Origin: JACVRM01 sp963809765
Lineage (GTDB): Bacteria; Actinomycetota; Thermoleophilia; Gaiellales; Gaiellaceae
Length of the DNA stretch: 64,000 nt
Direction: 5' to 3'
Assembly: GCA_963809765.1 (NCBI GenBank)
Contig: CAWEKT010000003.1
Span: 1,116,001 to 1,180,000 of the forward strand
Shown here: positions 39,818 through 48,788 of the stretch, piece after piece
Numbering within the stretch: position 1 is the first letter of the stretch
How the letters are laid out: each line of letters opens with the position of its first letter
Position numbers and translations under genes: made by a program
Notes under the pieces: model-generated
Seen by the model: only the letters and a program-made list of their open reading frames with translations
Database searches by the model: none
What the model was told of the DNA's origin: nothing

Positions 39818-41224
39818 TCAGGCCGGGAAGACGACCTCCGCGCGCAAGCCCGGGTCGCGCTCGAGCGAGAGCTCGCCCTGCAGCTCGTCACGCACGAGCG
39901 CGCGCACGATCGACAGGCCGGTGCCCGCGAGCTCCCCGGCGACTGCACCACCGTCGTCCGCGATGGCGAGGACGATGGCCCCGTCGCGTCGCGCTAGCTC
40001 AACCCTGACCACGGGGCCGCCGTGCTCGAGCGCGTTCTGCAGCAGCTCGCTGAAGACGAGTGCCAGCGCGGTCGCCCGCTGGCCGGCGAGCTCGACGGGC
40101 TCGAGGTTGCTCTCCACCGACTTGGCGACGCCGAGGCCCTGCACGAGCATGCTGCGCAGCCGGTCGAGCAGGTCGGCGAGGTCGACCTCCTCGTCGCGCT
40201 GCTCGGTCAGCACCTCGTGGACGGCGGCGATGGCGAGGATCCGGTTGGCGGAGTCGCCGAGCGCCTTCTGCGGGTCGACGCCGTCGGCCGAGCGGGCCTG
40301 CAGGCGCAGCAGCGAGGCGACGGTCTGGAGGTTGTTCTTGACGCGGTGGTGGATCTCCTGGGCCAGCACGCCGCGCAGGACGGCGCGACCGTGCTCGAGC
40401 GCCATCGCCGCCTGCTGCGCGATCGAGCCGAGGAGCGCACGTTCGTCCTCGGCGAAGGGTGTATCGCGGTCGCAGACGAGCTCGCCGATCTGCCGCCCCT
40501 TCCAGCGCAGCGGCAGCCGGACCGCGTGCGCACCCGCGCGACCCTCCGGCCAGGCGATGCGCCCGTCCTCGAGCACGAGCGCGGCTCCGGAGGCGTCGAC
40601 GGCGTCGACAGTCGTCTTGACGATCGCCTCGAGCGACTCCTCGAGGTACAGCGACTCCGAGACCGCCTCCGAGATCCGCGCAAGTGCCTCGAGCTCGGTG
40701 ACCCGCCGCTGCGCCGCCTCGTAGAGCCGTGCATGCTCGATCGACTGCGCGACCTGGCCGGCGATCCCGAGCAGCAGCTCGATCTCCGCCGGGCTGAAGT
40801 CACGGGGCGCGCGGGTGCGCACGTTGAGTGCACCCTCGAGCTTGTCGCGCATGAGGATGGGCACGGCGAGGATCGACTCGTACTCGTCCTCGGGCAGGTT
40901 CGCGAACGCCTTGAAGCGCGGGTCGAGGTGCGCCTGCGCGGACAGCATGACCGGCTCGCGGGCCGCGGCCGCCGAGCCGGTGATGCCCTCGCCGGGGCGC
41001 ATGCGCGGGCGCCTCGTCATGTCCTCCACGCGCGTCCCGTGGGTGGCACGCAGAACGAGCTCGTCGGCGCGCTCGTCGTAGAGGTAGACGAAGCACGCAT
41101 CCGCGTCGAGCGCCTCGGCGACCTTGCGCGCGACGAGGCCGAGGACCTCCTGCAGGTCGATGGTCTCGTTGACGGCGGCGATCGTCTCGGTCAGCAACCG
41201 CAGGTGGCGGGCCGACACGTCCAC
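39818..41224 (-). CDS. GAF-domain sensor histidine kinase, HisKA_2 type (PdtaS-like)
   Basis: An intact 468-residue cytosolic kinase with no membrane segment. A GAF domain spans roughly residues 20-165 (DADACFVYLYDERADELVLRATHG, GEGITGSAAAAREPVML), a second GAF/PAS-like region about 175-300, then the phosphoacceptor EIHHRVKNNLQTVASLLRLQAR and a HATPase domain with FSELLQNALEHG and LAIADDGG...GTGLSIVRALV. HisKA_2 kinases of this layout pair with ANTAR regulators. The regulator gene is 1 kb downstream on the same strand. Confidence 0.92.
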   Translation of the reverse strand: MDVSARHLRLLTETIAAVNETIDLQEVLGLVARKVAEALDADACFVYLYDERADELVLRATHGTRVEDMTRRPRMRPGEGITGSAAAAREPVMLSAQAHLDPRFKAFANLPEDEYESILAVPILMRDKLEGALNVRTRAPRDFSPAEIELLLGIAGQVAQSIEHARLYEAAQRRVTELEALARISEAVSESLYLEESLEAIVKTTVDAVDASGAALVLEDGRIAWPEGRAGAHAVRLPLRWKGRQIGELVCDRDTPFAEDERALLGSIAQQAAMALEHGRAVLRGVLAQEIHHRVKNNLQTVASLLRLQARSADGVDPQKALGDSANRILAIAAVHEVLTEQRDEEVDLADLLDRLRSMLVQGLGVAKSVESNLEPVELAGQRATALALVFSELLQNALEHGGPVVRVELARRDGAIVLAIADDGGAVAGELAGTGLSIVRALVRDELQGELSLERDPGLRAEVVFPA

Positions 41225-41231
41225 GGAGGCC

Positions 41232-41237
41232 AGTGTA
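41232..41237 (-). promoter_or_regulatory. Candidate -10 box of a leaderless promoter (histidine kinase)
   Basis: TACACT on the minus strand, 7 nt before GTG 41224; identical to the box of the ANTAR regulator. Confidence 0.5.
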
Positions 41238-41255
41238 GGTCGCGCCCCGCCACGC

Positions 41256-41261
41256 TAGGGT
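41256..41261 (+). promoter_or_regulatory. Candidate -10 box of a leaderless promoter (membrane protein)
   Basis: TAGGGT, 8 nt before GTG 41270. It lies back to back with the kinase promoter. Confidence 0.45.
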
Positions 41262-41269
41262 CCGCCCAC

Positions 41270-41702
41270 GTGTACGACTTCCTGCTCTTCGTCCACGTGC
41301 TGTTCGCCTTCGGGCTCGTCGCGGCCATGACCCTCTTCTGGGCGCTGATCGTCTCCACGCGCACGGGGCGGGAGTCCGCAGACCCGGCGCTCGCGATGTG
41401 GCTCGGCCGCCTCGGCGCGATCCTCGTCGGGATCTCGATGATGGGCGTGCTCGTCTTCGGCGTCTGGCTCGCGATCTACGTGGACGGCTACGAGCTGTGG
41501 GACGGCTGGATCCTCGCGTCGCTCGTCCTGTGGGCGATTGCCGGAGCCACCGGCCAGCGCAGCGGCGTCTACTACGAGCGCGCCGCCGGCGAGGGGGCGG
41601 ACGCGGGCGCGCTCCGCCGTAGCGGCCTGCAGCTACAGGTGGCCGCGAGTGCAGCGCGTGGTGATTCTGCTCGTCCTGATGATCTTCAAGCCGGGAGCCT
41701 GA
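41270..41702 (+). CDS. Integral membrane protein, DUF2269-like (frame broken once)
   Basis: About 143 residues with four hydrophobic helices: YDFLLFVHVLFAFGLVAAMT, GAILVGISMMGVLVFGVWLAI, GWILASLVLWAIAGATG and, after a break near 41655, VVILLVLMIFKPGA. An N-terminal histidine in FVHVLFA is typical of small haem- or quinone-linked membrane proteins, but no function can be assigned. The stop TGA overlaps the next ATG (TGATG). Confidence 0.6.
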
Positions 41703-42158
41703 TGCTTGCGCTCATCCGCACCGGTGACTGGGAGATCGCGCTCTTCGTGCACGTCGCGCGGCGCCATGCTGCTCGTCGGCGGGCTGGTCGCCGTGGCTGC
41801 AGCGCTGGTCTACGCCTGGCGGGCCAGCGACGCTGCCGGCAGCACCGCAGCGACCCGCTTCGCGTACCGGACGCTGTTCTTCCTCGTCCTGCCGTCCTTC
41901 ATCGCCATGCGCGTCGGAGCGCAGTGGGTCGAGGAGGAAGCGCCGTTCGACGACGAGGCAAGCTGGATCGGCGTCGGCTACATCACCTCGGACATCGGCG
42001 GCCTCGCCATGATCGTCTCGCTCGTCATCGCCGGGATCGGCCTCCGCCGGGGCATCGACGGGCGCGGGGTGCCCGCGCGGATCGTCACGGTGATCACGCT
42101 CCTGCTGATCGCGGCTTACATCGTCGCCATCTGGGCGATGACGACGAAGCCCACCTAG
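41702..42158 (+). CDS. Integral membrane protein, paralogue-like partner (frame broken once)
   Basis: About 151 residues with four hydrophobic helices. It starts MLALIRTGDWEIALFVHV, resembling the FVHV start of the preceding protein, breaks near 41760, and continues AMLLVGGLVAVAAALVYAW, YRTLFFLVLPSFIAMRVGAQW, GGLAMIVSLVIAGIGLRRG and ITLLLIAAYIVAIWAMT. The two genes are translationally coupled and probably form a heteromeric membrane complex. Function unknown. Confidence 0.6.
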
Positions 42159-42217
42159 CGGCGGCGGCTTAACAAAGCCCTTACGGGGCGCTGAGATTTG
42201 CCGACCGCTGCCGTGGG

Positions 42218-42223
42218 TACGGT
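42218..42223 (+). promoter_or_regulatory. Candidate -10 box of a leaderless promoter (PRC-barrel-like gene)
   Basis: TACGGT, 8 nt before ATG 42232. Confidence 0.45.
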
Positions 42224-42231
42224 CGCATCTG

Positions 42232-42486
42232 ATGAGTGCCGTCGAGTTCGATCTCCGTTCAGTCGTCGGCTTCGCCGTGGCCGACGCGGCCGGCCGCTTG
42301 CTCGGCCGGGTGGAGTCGCCGATGTACGGGACGCGCCCCGACCTTCCCGATGCCATCTCGGTCCGCAGCCGCCGGCTCTTCACGTCGCGACGCATGGTCC
42401 CGGCCGACGCCATCCGCGAGATTCGCAAGGACGAGCGGCTGATCGACCTGCGGGTCGAAGGCCACTCACTGCCCCGCTTCCTCTAG
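42232..42486 (+). CDS. Small PRC-barrel-like protein
   Basis: An 84-residue protein: FDLRSVVGFAVADAAGRLLGRVESPMYG, ISVRSRRLFTSRRMVPADAIREI and ERLIDLRVEGHSLPRFL. The pattern of a short strand ending in LLGRVE, then RRLFTSRRMVP and a valine-rich strand, resembles PRC-barrel domains found in RimM and photosynthetic reaction centre H subunits. Function unknown. Confidence 0.6.
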   Translation: MSAVEFDLRSVVGFAVADAAGRLLGRVESPMYGTRPDLPDAISVRSRRLFTSRRMVPADAIREIRKDERLIDLRVEGHSLPRFL

Positions 42487-42959
42487 CCCGCCGGGAACAC
42501 CCCGGAGGCTGCCCTGACTCGTCGCCGACGCGCGACCGATGCTGCACGCCGCGCGCGCTGACCCTAGAACGACCGCGAGCTGCCTTACCAGCAGCTCGCG
42601 ATCGGCCGTCAGCGGCTCCGCCGTCCGCCAAGTCGACGGAGCCGGTGAACGTGCTCATTCTCGCGATCGCAGGCCGATTCGTCTACTGGCCTTTTCAGAC
42701 AGCACCTAGACGAACGGACAGGAGGGCCGGTCGAAGGCCGCGTCCCCACCCTCGGGTGGGGCCTCCCACTCGACCCCGGGTGAAGAAGTCGCAGGCGAAA
42801 GCGCCCATCACTGCGCCAACTTCGCGCCGACTTCGTCACCGCCGTGACTGCGTCCGAGGCGACTCGCCGCCTCCGCCCGGACGACCTTCGCTGGCCGAGG
42901 CCGCCGCGAGCGTGCCGGGGAGCCGGCCGCCCCGCCGGCTCCCCCGCGCACAACGGCCG
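42487..42959. other. Non-coding region downstream of glnA
   Basis: No supportable gene in 473 bases. Three hairpins are visible: CGCGAGCTGC/GCAGCTCGCG (42574-42600, 7-nt loop), CCCCACCC/GGGTGGGG (42744-42761), and the terminator-like hairpin at 42917-42944. The stretch around 42690-42720 is less GC-rich. It may hold a 3' UTR of glnA or a small RNA, which is not demonstrated. Confidence 0.4.
42917..42944 (-). terminator. GC-rich hairpin after glnA
   Basis: An 11-bp perfect stem (GGGGAGCCGGC/GCCGGCTCCCC) with 6-nt loop begins 16 nt past the glnA stop on the minus strand. No U-run follows, so it would be a weak intrinsic or Rho-assisted terminator. Confidence 0.5.
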
Positions 42960-44326
42960 CTACAGAACGGCCAGGTAGCGGTCCAGCTCCCACTGCGTGA
43001 GCTGGACGCGGTACTCGTCCCACTCCTTGCGCTTGAGCTCGACGTAGCGGTCGAAGATGTGCGGCCCGAGCGCCTTGCGGGCGAGCTCGGACGACGACAG
43101 CTCGTCGATCGCCTCGCCCAGCGTCTCCGGCAGCGCGACGATGCCGCGCTCGCGCCGCTGCTCGGCGGTCAGGTGGTACAGGTTCGTCTCCATCGGGTCG
43201 GGCAGCTCGTAGCCCTGCTCGATGCCCTCGAGCCCCGCGTGCAGCAGGCACGCGAAGGTCAGGTACGGGTTGCACGCCGGGATCGGGGCAGCGGATCTCC
43301 GCCCGGGTCGCCTGCTCGTTACCAGGCTTGTAGAGCGGGATCCGGATGAGCGCCGAGCGGTTGCGCCGCGACCAGGCGACGTAGACCGGCGCCTCGTAGC
43401 CCGGCACGAGCCGCTTGTAGGAGTTGACCCACTGCGCGAACACGGCCGCGATCTCGCGCGCGTGGCGCAGCTGGCCGGCGATGAACCCCTTGCCGACGTC
43501 GGAGAGATGCCACTCGTCGTCGGCGTCGAAGAAGGCGTTGCGGCCGCCCGCGAAGAGCGACTGGTGCGTGTGCATGCCGGAGCCGTTCTCGCCGAACAGC
43601 GGCTTCGGCATGAACGTCGCGTGGTAGCCCGCCTTGCGCGCGATCTCCTTGACGATCAACCGGTAGGTCAGCGGTGACGTCGGCCATGTCGAGCGCGGGC
43701 GCGAAGCGCATGTCGATCTCGTGCTGCGACGGACCGACCTCGTGGTGGACGTACTCGATCGGGATGCCCATCGACTCGAGCGCGCGCACGGTCTCCTGCC
43801 GAAGCTCGCTCGCCGCGTCCATCGTCGTCATGGCGAAGTAGCCGCCCTCGTCGAGGGTGACCGTGCCCTTGTCGTCCTGGAAGAGGAAGTACTCGAGCTC
43901 CGGGCCGACGTTGAACGTGTCGAACCCCATCGACTTCATGCGCTCGAGGGCCCGGCGCAGCACGTGGCGCGGGTCGCCCTCGTACGGCTTGCCGTCGGGC
44001 GTGACGACGTCGCAGATCATCCGCGCCACCTTCGTCTCGCCAGCCTTCCACGGCATCAGCTGGAACGTCGCCGGATCCGGGATGGCCACCATGTCCGACT
44101 CCTCGATCGCGTTGAAGCCCGTGATCGACGACCCGTCGAAGCCCATGCCGTCGTCGAGCGCGCCGTCGAGCTCGCTCGGCGTGATCGCGAAGCTCTTGAG
44201 ATGACCCTCGAGGTCCGTGAACCAGAGCAGGACGAACTCGACACCCTCCTCGCGAACACGCGCCCGCACCGCGTTGCGGTCGTCCTCACTGGACGTCGCC
44301 CGCAACTCAGTCTCCACCATCGTCAT
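42960..44326 (-). CDS. glnA: Glutamine synthetase type I (frame broken twice)
   Basis: Condenses glutamate and ammonia to glutamine with ATP. Conserved blocks: GFDGSSITGFNAIEESDM, EYFLFQDD, HHEVGPSQHEIDMRF (metal ligands), after a break near 43672 PKPLFGENGSGMHTHQSLF (ATP/metal), AWSRRNRSALIRIP, and after a break near 43285 NPYLTFACLLHAGLEGI. The C-terminus NLYHLTAEQRRERGI resembles the GSI-alpha pattern rather than the NLYDLPPEE adenylylation loop, so adenylylation control is doubtful. About 455 residues. The ATG is preceded by GGAGGGAGG. A terminator-like hairpin lies in the leader. Confidence 0.92.
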
Positions 44327-44350
44327 TCCGTTCCTCCCTCCTGAAAACGC

Positions 44351-44382
44351 AAAAAGCCCCGGGCGCCAAGAACGCCCGAGGC
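44351..44382 (-). terminator. Intrinsic-terminator-like hairpin in the glnA leader (candidate attenuator)
   Basis: On the minus strand GCCTCGGGCG and CGCCCGGGGC form a 10-bp stem (one wobble) with a 7-nt loop, followed by TTTTT, and glnA starts 25 nt further on. No minus-strand gene lies upstream that this could terminate: the next one ends at 45215 and a plus-strand gene occupies the gap. A glnA transcript starting in 44383-44430 must pass it, so it is a candidate attenuator. Confidence 0.65.
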
Positions 44383-44417
44383 CTCGTCGCCTCCATACGA
44401 CACACCAAACTCTACCG

Positions 44418-44423
44418 TAGATT
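44418..44423 (+). promoter_or_regulatory. Candidate -10 box of a leaderless promoter (GNAT protein)
   Basis: TAGATT, 6 nt before GTG 44430. Confidence 0.5.
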
Positions 44424-44429
44424 CGCAGC

Positions 44430-45209
44430 GTGGCCGGACGGATACCGCCGACCGAGCTCGTCGAGCTAGAGGCCCATCGGCGCTTCGCCGGCCTCGAGGG
44501 CGCTGCCACGCTCGAGCTCGACGGCGCCGTCGCACTGGCGCTGCCGCAGGTGCCCTCCACGATGGTCAACCGGGTCACCGGCCTGGGCCTGCATGCGCCC
44601 GTGACGGACGAGCACCTCGACGCGATCGAGGGCTTCTTCCACGAGCACCACAGCCACTGGGCAGTGGCCGTCGCGCCACACGCACAGCCGCCCGAGCTCA
44701 CGGGGCTCCTCGCCGAGCGCGGCTATACGACGGGCTACGGCTGGACGAAGTTCGCCCGTGCCGCCGTCGAGCCCGCCCACGGCATGACCGACCTGCGCGT
44801 CGAGCTCCTCGGGCCCGATCGCGGCTCCGACTTCGCACTGGTGGTGCGCGAGGGGTACGAGCTGCCCACCGACGCCGACGCGACGCTCGCCGCCCTCCCC
44901 GGCGTGGAGGGTTTCAGCTGCTTCGTCGCCTACGCCGGCGAGGAGCCTGCGGCAGCGGCCGCCGTCTTCATCCACGGCGACCTCGCCTGGTTCAGCTTCG
45001 CCGCCACACGCGCACAGTTCCGCCGCCGCGGCGGCCAGACCGCGCTGCTGGCCGCCCGCGTGGCGCGCGCCCGCGAGCTCGGCGCGACGACGCTCGTCAC
45101 CGAAACGGGCGAGCAGCAGCCAGGGCGTCCCTCGAACTCGTACCGCAACATCCTCCGCAGCGGCTTCCGGCCGGCCTACGTGCGACCGAACTTCGTCGCG
45201 CCGCTCTGA
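44430..45209 (+). CDS. GNAT-like N-acetyltransferase
   Basis: A 259-residue protein. The first 125 residues form a partner-like domain; the C-terminal GNAT fold has FSCFVAYAGEEPAAAAAVFI, WFSFAATRAQFRRRGGQTALL (acetyl-CoA pyrophosphate loop RRRGGQ) and SNSYRNILRSGFRPAYVRPN. The two-domain layout and CoA loop fit small-molecule acetyltransferases. The substrate is unknown. The gene is divergent from glnA and converges on the following methyltransferase, with stops 5 nt apart. Confidence 0.75.
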   Translation: MAGRIPPTELVELEAHRRFAGLEGAATLELDGAVALALPQVPSTMVNRVTGLGLHAPVTDEHLDAIEGFFHEHHSHWAVAVAPHAQPPELTGLLAERGYTTGYGWTKFARAAVEPAHGMTDLRVELLGPDRGSDFALVVREGYELPTDADATLAALPGVEGFSCFVAYAGEEPAAAAAVFIHGDLAWFSFAATRAQFRRRGGQTALLAARVARARELGATTLVTETGEQQPGRPSNSYRNILRSGFRPAYVRPNFVAPL

Positions 45210-45214
45210 CGACG

Positions 45215-46009
45215 TCAGCCGGGACGATGCGCAACGAAGACGACGAAGTCGTCGTCCCGTGCCGGCGGCCGATTTTCGTAGCCCGCTAGCAGCTCGACGT
45301 CGGCGAAGCCGGCACGTTCGAGCATGAGCAGGAGCTCCTGCGTGAAGTAGAGCGTCATCGCCAGCTCGTGCTGCTCCTCGGCGAGCACGACGCCGTCGCG
45401 TGTCAGGGTGGCGCGCAGCTCCAGCCGCACGACCTGGGCCAGCGCATCCAGGTCGACGAGGCGGGAGCGCAGCTCGAGCTCCGAGCCGTCTGCGAGCTGC
45501 CGCCGGTCGGCGGAGTCGCGCCACGCCTGAGGCAGCTCGCCGCGCTCGCCCTTGCGCCAGCGTCGCCACCAGCCCGTGGCGTACGGCACCTCGTTGTCGA
45601 GGAGCAGCAGGCCGCCGGGCTCGAGGTGATCGTGGATGCGCCGCAGCGCCTCCGCGTCCTCGGCGCGGCTGCTGCCGAGGCCGAAGCCGCCGCAGACCAG
45701 CACCGTGCGGTAGCGGCGAGGGAGGTCGAGCTCGTGCATCGACTGGGCGACGAGCAGCGGCGGCTCGAGCCCTTCACGCGCGAGGCGCGCGCGGCACTCC
45801 GCGAGCATGTCGGGTGAGACGTCGACGCCGTCGATGTCGATGCCCTCGCTCAGGTAGGGCACGAGCAGCCGGCCGGTACCGCAGGCGAGGTCGAGCACCG
45901 GCTGCTCGAGGTGGGGGCGGAAGAAGTCGAGCTCGGGCCCGTCGAGGTTGAACTCGGCCCACCAGCGCGCAACCAGGCCGTGGTGCCAGGTCGGGCGGGT
46001 GACCGACAC
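45215..46009 (-). CDS. Class I SAM-dependent methyltransferase
   Basis: An intact 264-residue protein with motif I VLDLACGTGRLLVPYL, IDGVDVSPDMLAECRARL, and VLVCGGFGLGSSR followed by HLEPGGLLLLDNEVPY. The C-terminal half has a beta-rich region ending ERAGFADVELLAGYENRPPA. It looks like a small-molecule O- or N-methyltransferase; substrate unknown. GTG at 46009 starts 5 nt after the stop of the ABC-2 permease, so it is probably in that exporter's operon. Confidence 0.82.
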   Translation of the reverse strand: MSVTRPTWHHGLVARWWAEFNLDGPELDFFRPHLEQPVLDLACGTGRLLVPYLSEGIDIDGVDVSPDMLAECRARLAREGLEPPLLVAQSMHELDLPRRYRTVLVCGGFGLGSSRAEDAEALRRIHDHLEPGGLLLLDNEVPYATGWWRRWRKGERGELPQAWRDSADRRQLADGSELELRSRLVDLDALAQVVRLELRATLTRDGVVLAEEQHELAMTLYFTQELLLMLERAGFADVELLAGYENRPPARDDDFVVFVAHRPG

Positions 46010-46014
46010 GCGCG

Positions 46015-46800
46015 CTAGGCCGACGCGCCCGAGTAGTGGCGCAGGCCGAAGCGCCAGAACCAGCGCGTTGCCGCGAAGAGCACCCCCGCGAAGACGAACG
46101 AGAGCACCAGCGTGCCCCAGTCCAGCCTGGATGTGAGCGCCTCCGCGGGCACCGTCACCGCGAACGCCACCGGGATGAGGAAGGTGACCGTGTAGCGCAG
46201 CCAGCCGGGGTAGACGCCGACCGGCCAGCGGCCCGTCTGGTAGACGCCCTCGAAGAGCTCGAGCACGTGCTCCATGCGCACGACCCAGAAGGCGACGGTC
46301 GTGATCACGAGCCAGAAGCAGTAGATCATCAGCGCGCCGGCGGCGAGCGCGGCTGCGAAGGCCAAGGCGTCGGCCACACCCACCGAGCTCTCGACGCCGG
46401 CGAGCCCGAAGCCGATCAGGATCGCGCCGGAGATCACGTCCATCACCTGCCAGATCCGGAACTGGCGCACGCTCACGAGCACCTGCGCGTCCTCGGGCTT
46501 CGTCAGCGCGTAGTCGAGCGTCCCCTCCTGCACGTCCTCCATCAGCCGCTGCATGTTCGGCTGCACGAAGGCGCGGATGATCCCGCCGAGCGCGATCTGG
46601 ACGCCGAGCAGCGCGAGTAGCTCGTACTTGTCCCAGCCGTTCAACTCCTCGGTCTGCGAGTAGACGAGCGCCAGCACGGCGAGCCCGGTGGCGACGAGGA
46701 TCAGCGACTGGAACAGCTGAACGAAGAAGTTGACGCGGTACTGGAGCTCGTTCAGCACGCCCATCTTCAGGAAGAGCCACATGACCCGCAGCGCGCTCAT
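46015..46800 (-). CDS. ABC-2 exporter permease (DUF990/ABC2_membrane_6 type), second subunit
   Basis: An intact 261-residue membrane protein with six hydrophobic stretches: NFFVQLFQSLILVATGLAVLAL, LLALLGVQIALGGIIRAF, DVISGAILIGFGLAGV, ALAAGALMIYCFWLVITTVAF and LVLSFVFAGVLFAATRWFWRFGLR. The EGTLDYALTKPEDAQVLVS loop fits the DUF990 family, which works in heterodimeric ABC exporters with an NatA-like ATPase. The ATG overlaps the stop of the first permease (ATGA). Confidence 0.85.
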   Translation of the reverse strand: MSALRVMWLFLKMGVLNELQYRVNFFVQLFQSLILVATGLAVLALVYSQTEELNGWDKYELLALLGVQIALGGIIRAFVQPNMQRLMEDVQEGTLDYALTKPEDAQVLVSVRQFRIWQVMDVISGAILIGFGLAGVESSVGVADALAFAAALAAGALMIYCFWLVITTVAFWVVRMEHVLELFEGVYQTGRWPVGVYPGWLRYTVTFLIPVAFAVTVPAEALTSRLDWGTLVLSFVFAGVLFAATRWFWRFGLRHYSGASA

Positions 46801-47661
46801 CCACTCACCGCCGAGTAGCGCTTGATCGCCGCACGCCAGGCGAGCGAGAAGAGGCCGAGGCCGATCAGGATCCAGACCGCCTGCACGAGCAAGCCGCCCC
46901 AGAGTTCGGCCTGCGTGCGGTCGCCGACCAGTGCGTCGATCGGGAAGTAGAACGCCCACTGGAACGGCAGGAACCAGGCGAGCGTCTGCGCCCAGTCGGG
47001 CATCAGCGGCAGCGGCACGAGCCGGCCCGAGAGCAGCAGCTCTGTGGTCATGAACAGGTCGAAGACGGCGCCTCCCCTGGTCGTCCAGAAGCAGAGCATG
47101 CCGACGAGCGACATGAACATCGTGCGGATCAGATAGGCGCCCCAGATCGCGATCGAGAAGACGACGATCTCCTGCGCCGTTGGGTCGAGCACGGGGTCGA
47201 ACGCGATGTAGAGCCCGATGGCGACCGGGATCCAGAGGAGGATGACCACGACCTTGGAGCCCGCGAACCAGGCGATGTCGTAGTGCAGCGGGTGCAGCGG
47301 CCGCAGCAGTTGGCCCGACAGGTAGCCCTCACGGATGCGCCACTCCCAGAAGGGACCGCCGAAGACCACATTCATGTTGCGGACGAGCGTCCAGACGATG
47401 TAGTAGGCGGCGAACTCACCGGTCGAGATGCCGTTGATCTCGCCCCCCTGCTGTTCGGCGATCGTCGTCCAGACGACGAGATAGATCACCGGCTCGGCGA
47501 CCATGCCGAGCATGTAGAAGTACTGCGCGACGCGGTACTGGAGCTGGTTGACGATCCCTGTGCGCGCGCACACGACGTAGAAGGCGGCGAGCGAGCGCCA
47601 GCGACCTTCCTCGCGCGGCGCCTCGACGGGTACGCGCCACCGCCTCGGGGACGGCGCTCAC
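46797..47661 (-). CDS. ABC-2 exporter permease (DUF990 type), first subunit (frame broken once)
   Basis: The start VSAVPEAVARTRRGAA (GTG, overlapping the ATPase stop) precedes a break near 47610; the remainder reads WRSLAAFYVVCARTGIVNQLQYRV and then six membrane segments including MLGMVAEPVIYLVVWTTIAEQ and YYIVWTLVRNMNVVFG, with GYLSGQLLRPLHPLHYDI as the DUF990 loop. About 288 residues. It forms an exporter with the adjacent permease and ATPase; substrate unknown. Confidence 0.82.
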
Positions 47662-48662
47662 GCCACGGGCTCCGGTTCGGTCACGGTCTCCGCCGGCGTG
47701 TCGAAGACGAGCTCGATCACGTCCTCGATCGGCGGGTCCTCGATCGTCAGGTCGAGCACCTGCTGCTCGGCCAGCAGGCGGGCCGCGACGCGCGACGTCT
47801 CGGCCTTGTGCACGCGGAGCGAGACGCGGTCGCCGTCGCGGTGGATCACGTCGCCGTAGTCGTCGAGCGAGCGCAGGCCGTTCTCGAGCACGACCGAGAT
47901 GGTCTTGTAGGCCGCCACCTCGTCGGCGAGGGCAGTGAGCTCGCCGTCGAAGAGGATCCGGCCGTGGTGGATGACGATCACGCGCTTGCAGAGCGCGACG
48001 ACATCCGCCATGTAGTGGCTCGTCAGCAGCACGGTGGCGCCGAAGCGCGCGTTGTAGTCGGCGACGAAGCCGCGGATGCGCTTCTGCATCGTCACGTCGA
48101 GGCCGATCGTCGGCTCGTCCAGGAAGAGCACGGCCGGGCGGTGGAGCAGCGCGCCGACGATCTCGACCTTCATCCGCTCGCCCAGGGAGAGGTTCCGCAC
48201 CGGCTTGCGCACCAGGTCGCCGACGTCGAGCAGCTCGACGAGCTCGTCGCGCATCGTCTCGTAGTCGTGCCGCTCGAGCCGGTAGATGGCCCGATTGAGC
48301 TCGTAGGAGTCGAGCGCGGGCAGGTCCCACTGCAGCTGGTTGCGGTTGCCCATGACGAAGGTGATCCGGCGCAGGAGCTCCTTCTCGCGCTTGGAAGGCA
48401 CGTGGCCGAGCACGCGCGCCTCGCCCGCGGTCGGGTACAGAAGCCCGGAGAGCATCTTCAGCGTCGTGGTCTTGCCGGCGCCGTTCGGCCCGAGGAAGCC
48501 GACGACCTCGCCCGGTTCGATGTCGAACGAGATCGCGTCGACCGCCCGCACCTCGCGATTCCGCCGGCGCACGAGGCTCTTGAGCGCCTGGCGCAGCCCG
48601 GCGTCCCGCTCGGGAACCTGGAAGACCTTCGTCAGCTCGTCGACTCGAACCGCGGCGTCCAT
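47658..48662 (-). CDS. ABC-2 exporter ATP-binding protein (NatA-like)
   Basis: An intact 334-residue ATPase: Walker A GPNGAGKTTTLKMLSG, NRNQLQWDLPALDSYEL, signature NLSLGERMKVEIVGALLHRPAVLFLDEPTIGLDV and H-loop TSHYMADVVALCKR. A C-terminal domain of about 90 residues follows. This form is the partner of DUF990 permeases. ATG 48662 is preferred to ATG 48677 because GGAGG lies 5 nt before it. The gene follows a palindromic repeat at 48693-48741. Confidence 0.9.
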   Translation of the reverse strand: MDAAVRVDELTKVFQVPERDAGLRQALKSLVRRRNREVRAVDAISFDIEPGEVVGFLGPNGAGKTTTLKMLSGLLYPTAGEARVLGHVPSKREKELLRRITFVMGNRNQLQWDLPALDSYELNRAIYRLERHDYETMRDELVELLDVGDLVRKPVRNLSLGERMKVEIVGALLHRPAVLFLDEPTIGLDVTMQKRIRGFVADYNARFGATVLLTSHYMADVVALCKRVIVIHHGRILFDGELTALADEVAAYKTISVVLENGLRSLDDYGDVIHRDGDRVSLRVHKAETSRVAARLLAEQQVLDLTIEDPPIEDVIELVFDTPAETVTEPEPVA

Positions 48663-48692
48663 CGCACCTCCAGACATGGCCGTCCGGGATCA

Positions 48693-48741
48693 GGCCCGGT
48701 GTGACACCTTGGAGGGACTGTCCCCAAAAGGTGTCCGGGCC
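48693..48741. repeat. Palindromic intergenic repeat around GGGACTGTCCCC
   Basis: Outer arms GGCCCGG...ACACCTT and AAGGTGTCCGGGCC enclose GGGACTGTCCCC; the left arm has a 4-nt bulge (TGTG). The centre shares the GTCCC/GGGAC core with the elements at 4438 and 38828. Confidence 0.55.
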
Positions 48742-48788
48742 GGATCTGTCCTTCGTGCCAGATGTGTGCCAACTCGTGCACAGCCTTG

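Noticed and set aside
42487..42959. Small proteins in the region after glnA
   Set aside because: All open frames are Pro/Arg-rich without domain, start signal or conservation that I can recognise.
44323..44535. Short minus-strand frame across the glnA leader as a gene
   Set aside because: It runs through the terminator hairpin, is Arg-rich and has no ribosome site; at most it could be a leader peptide.
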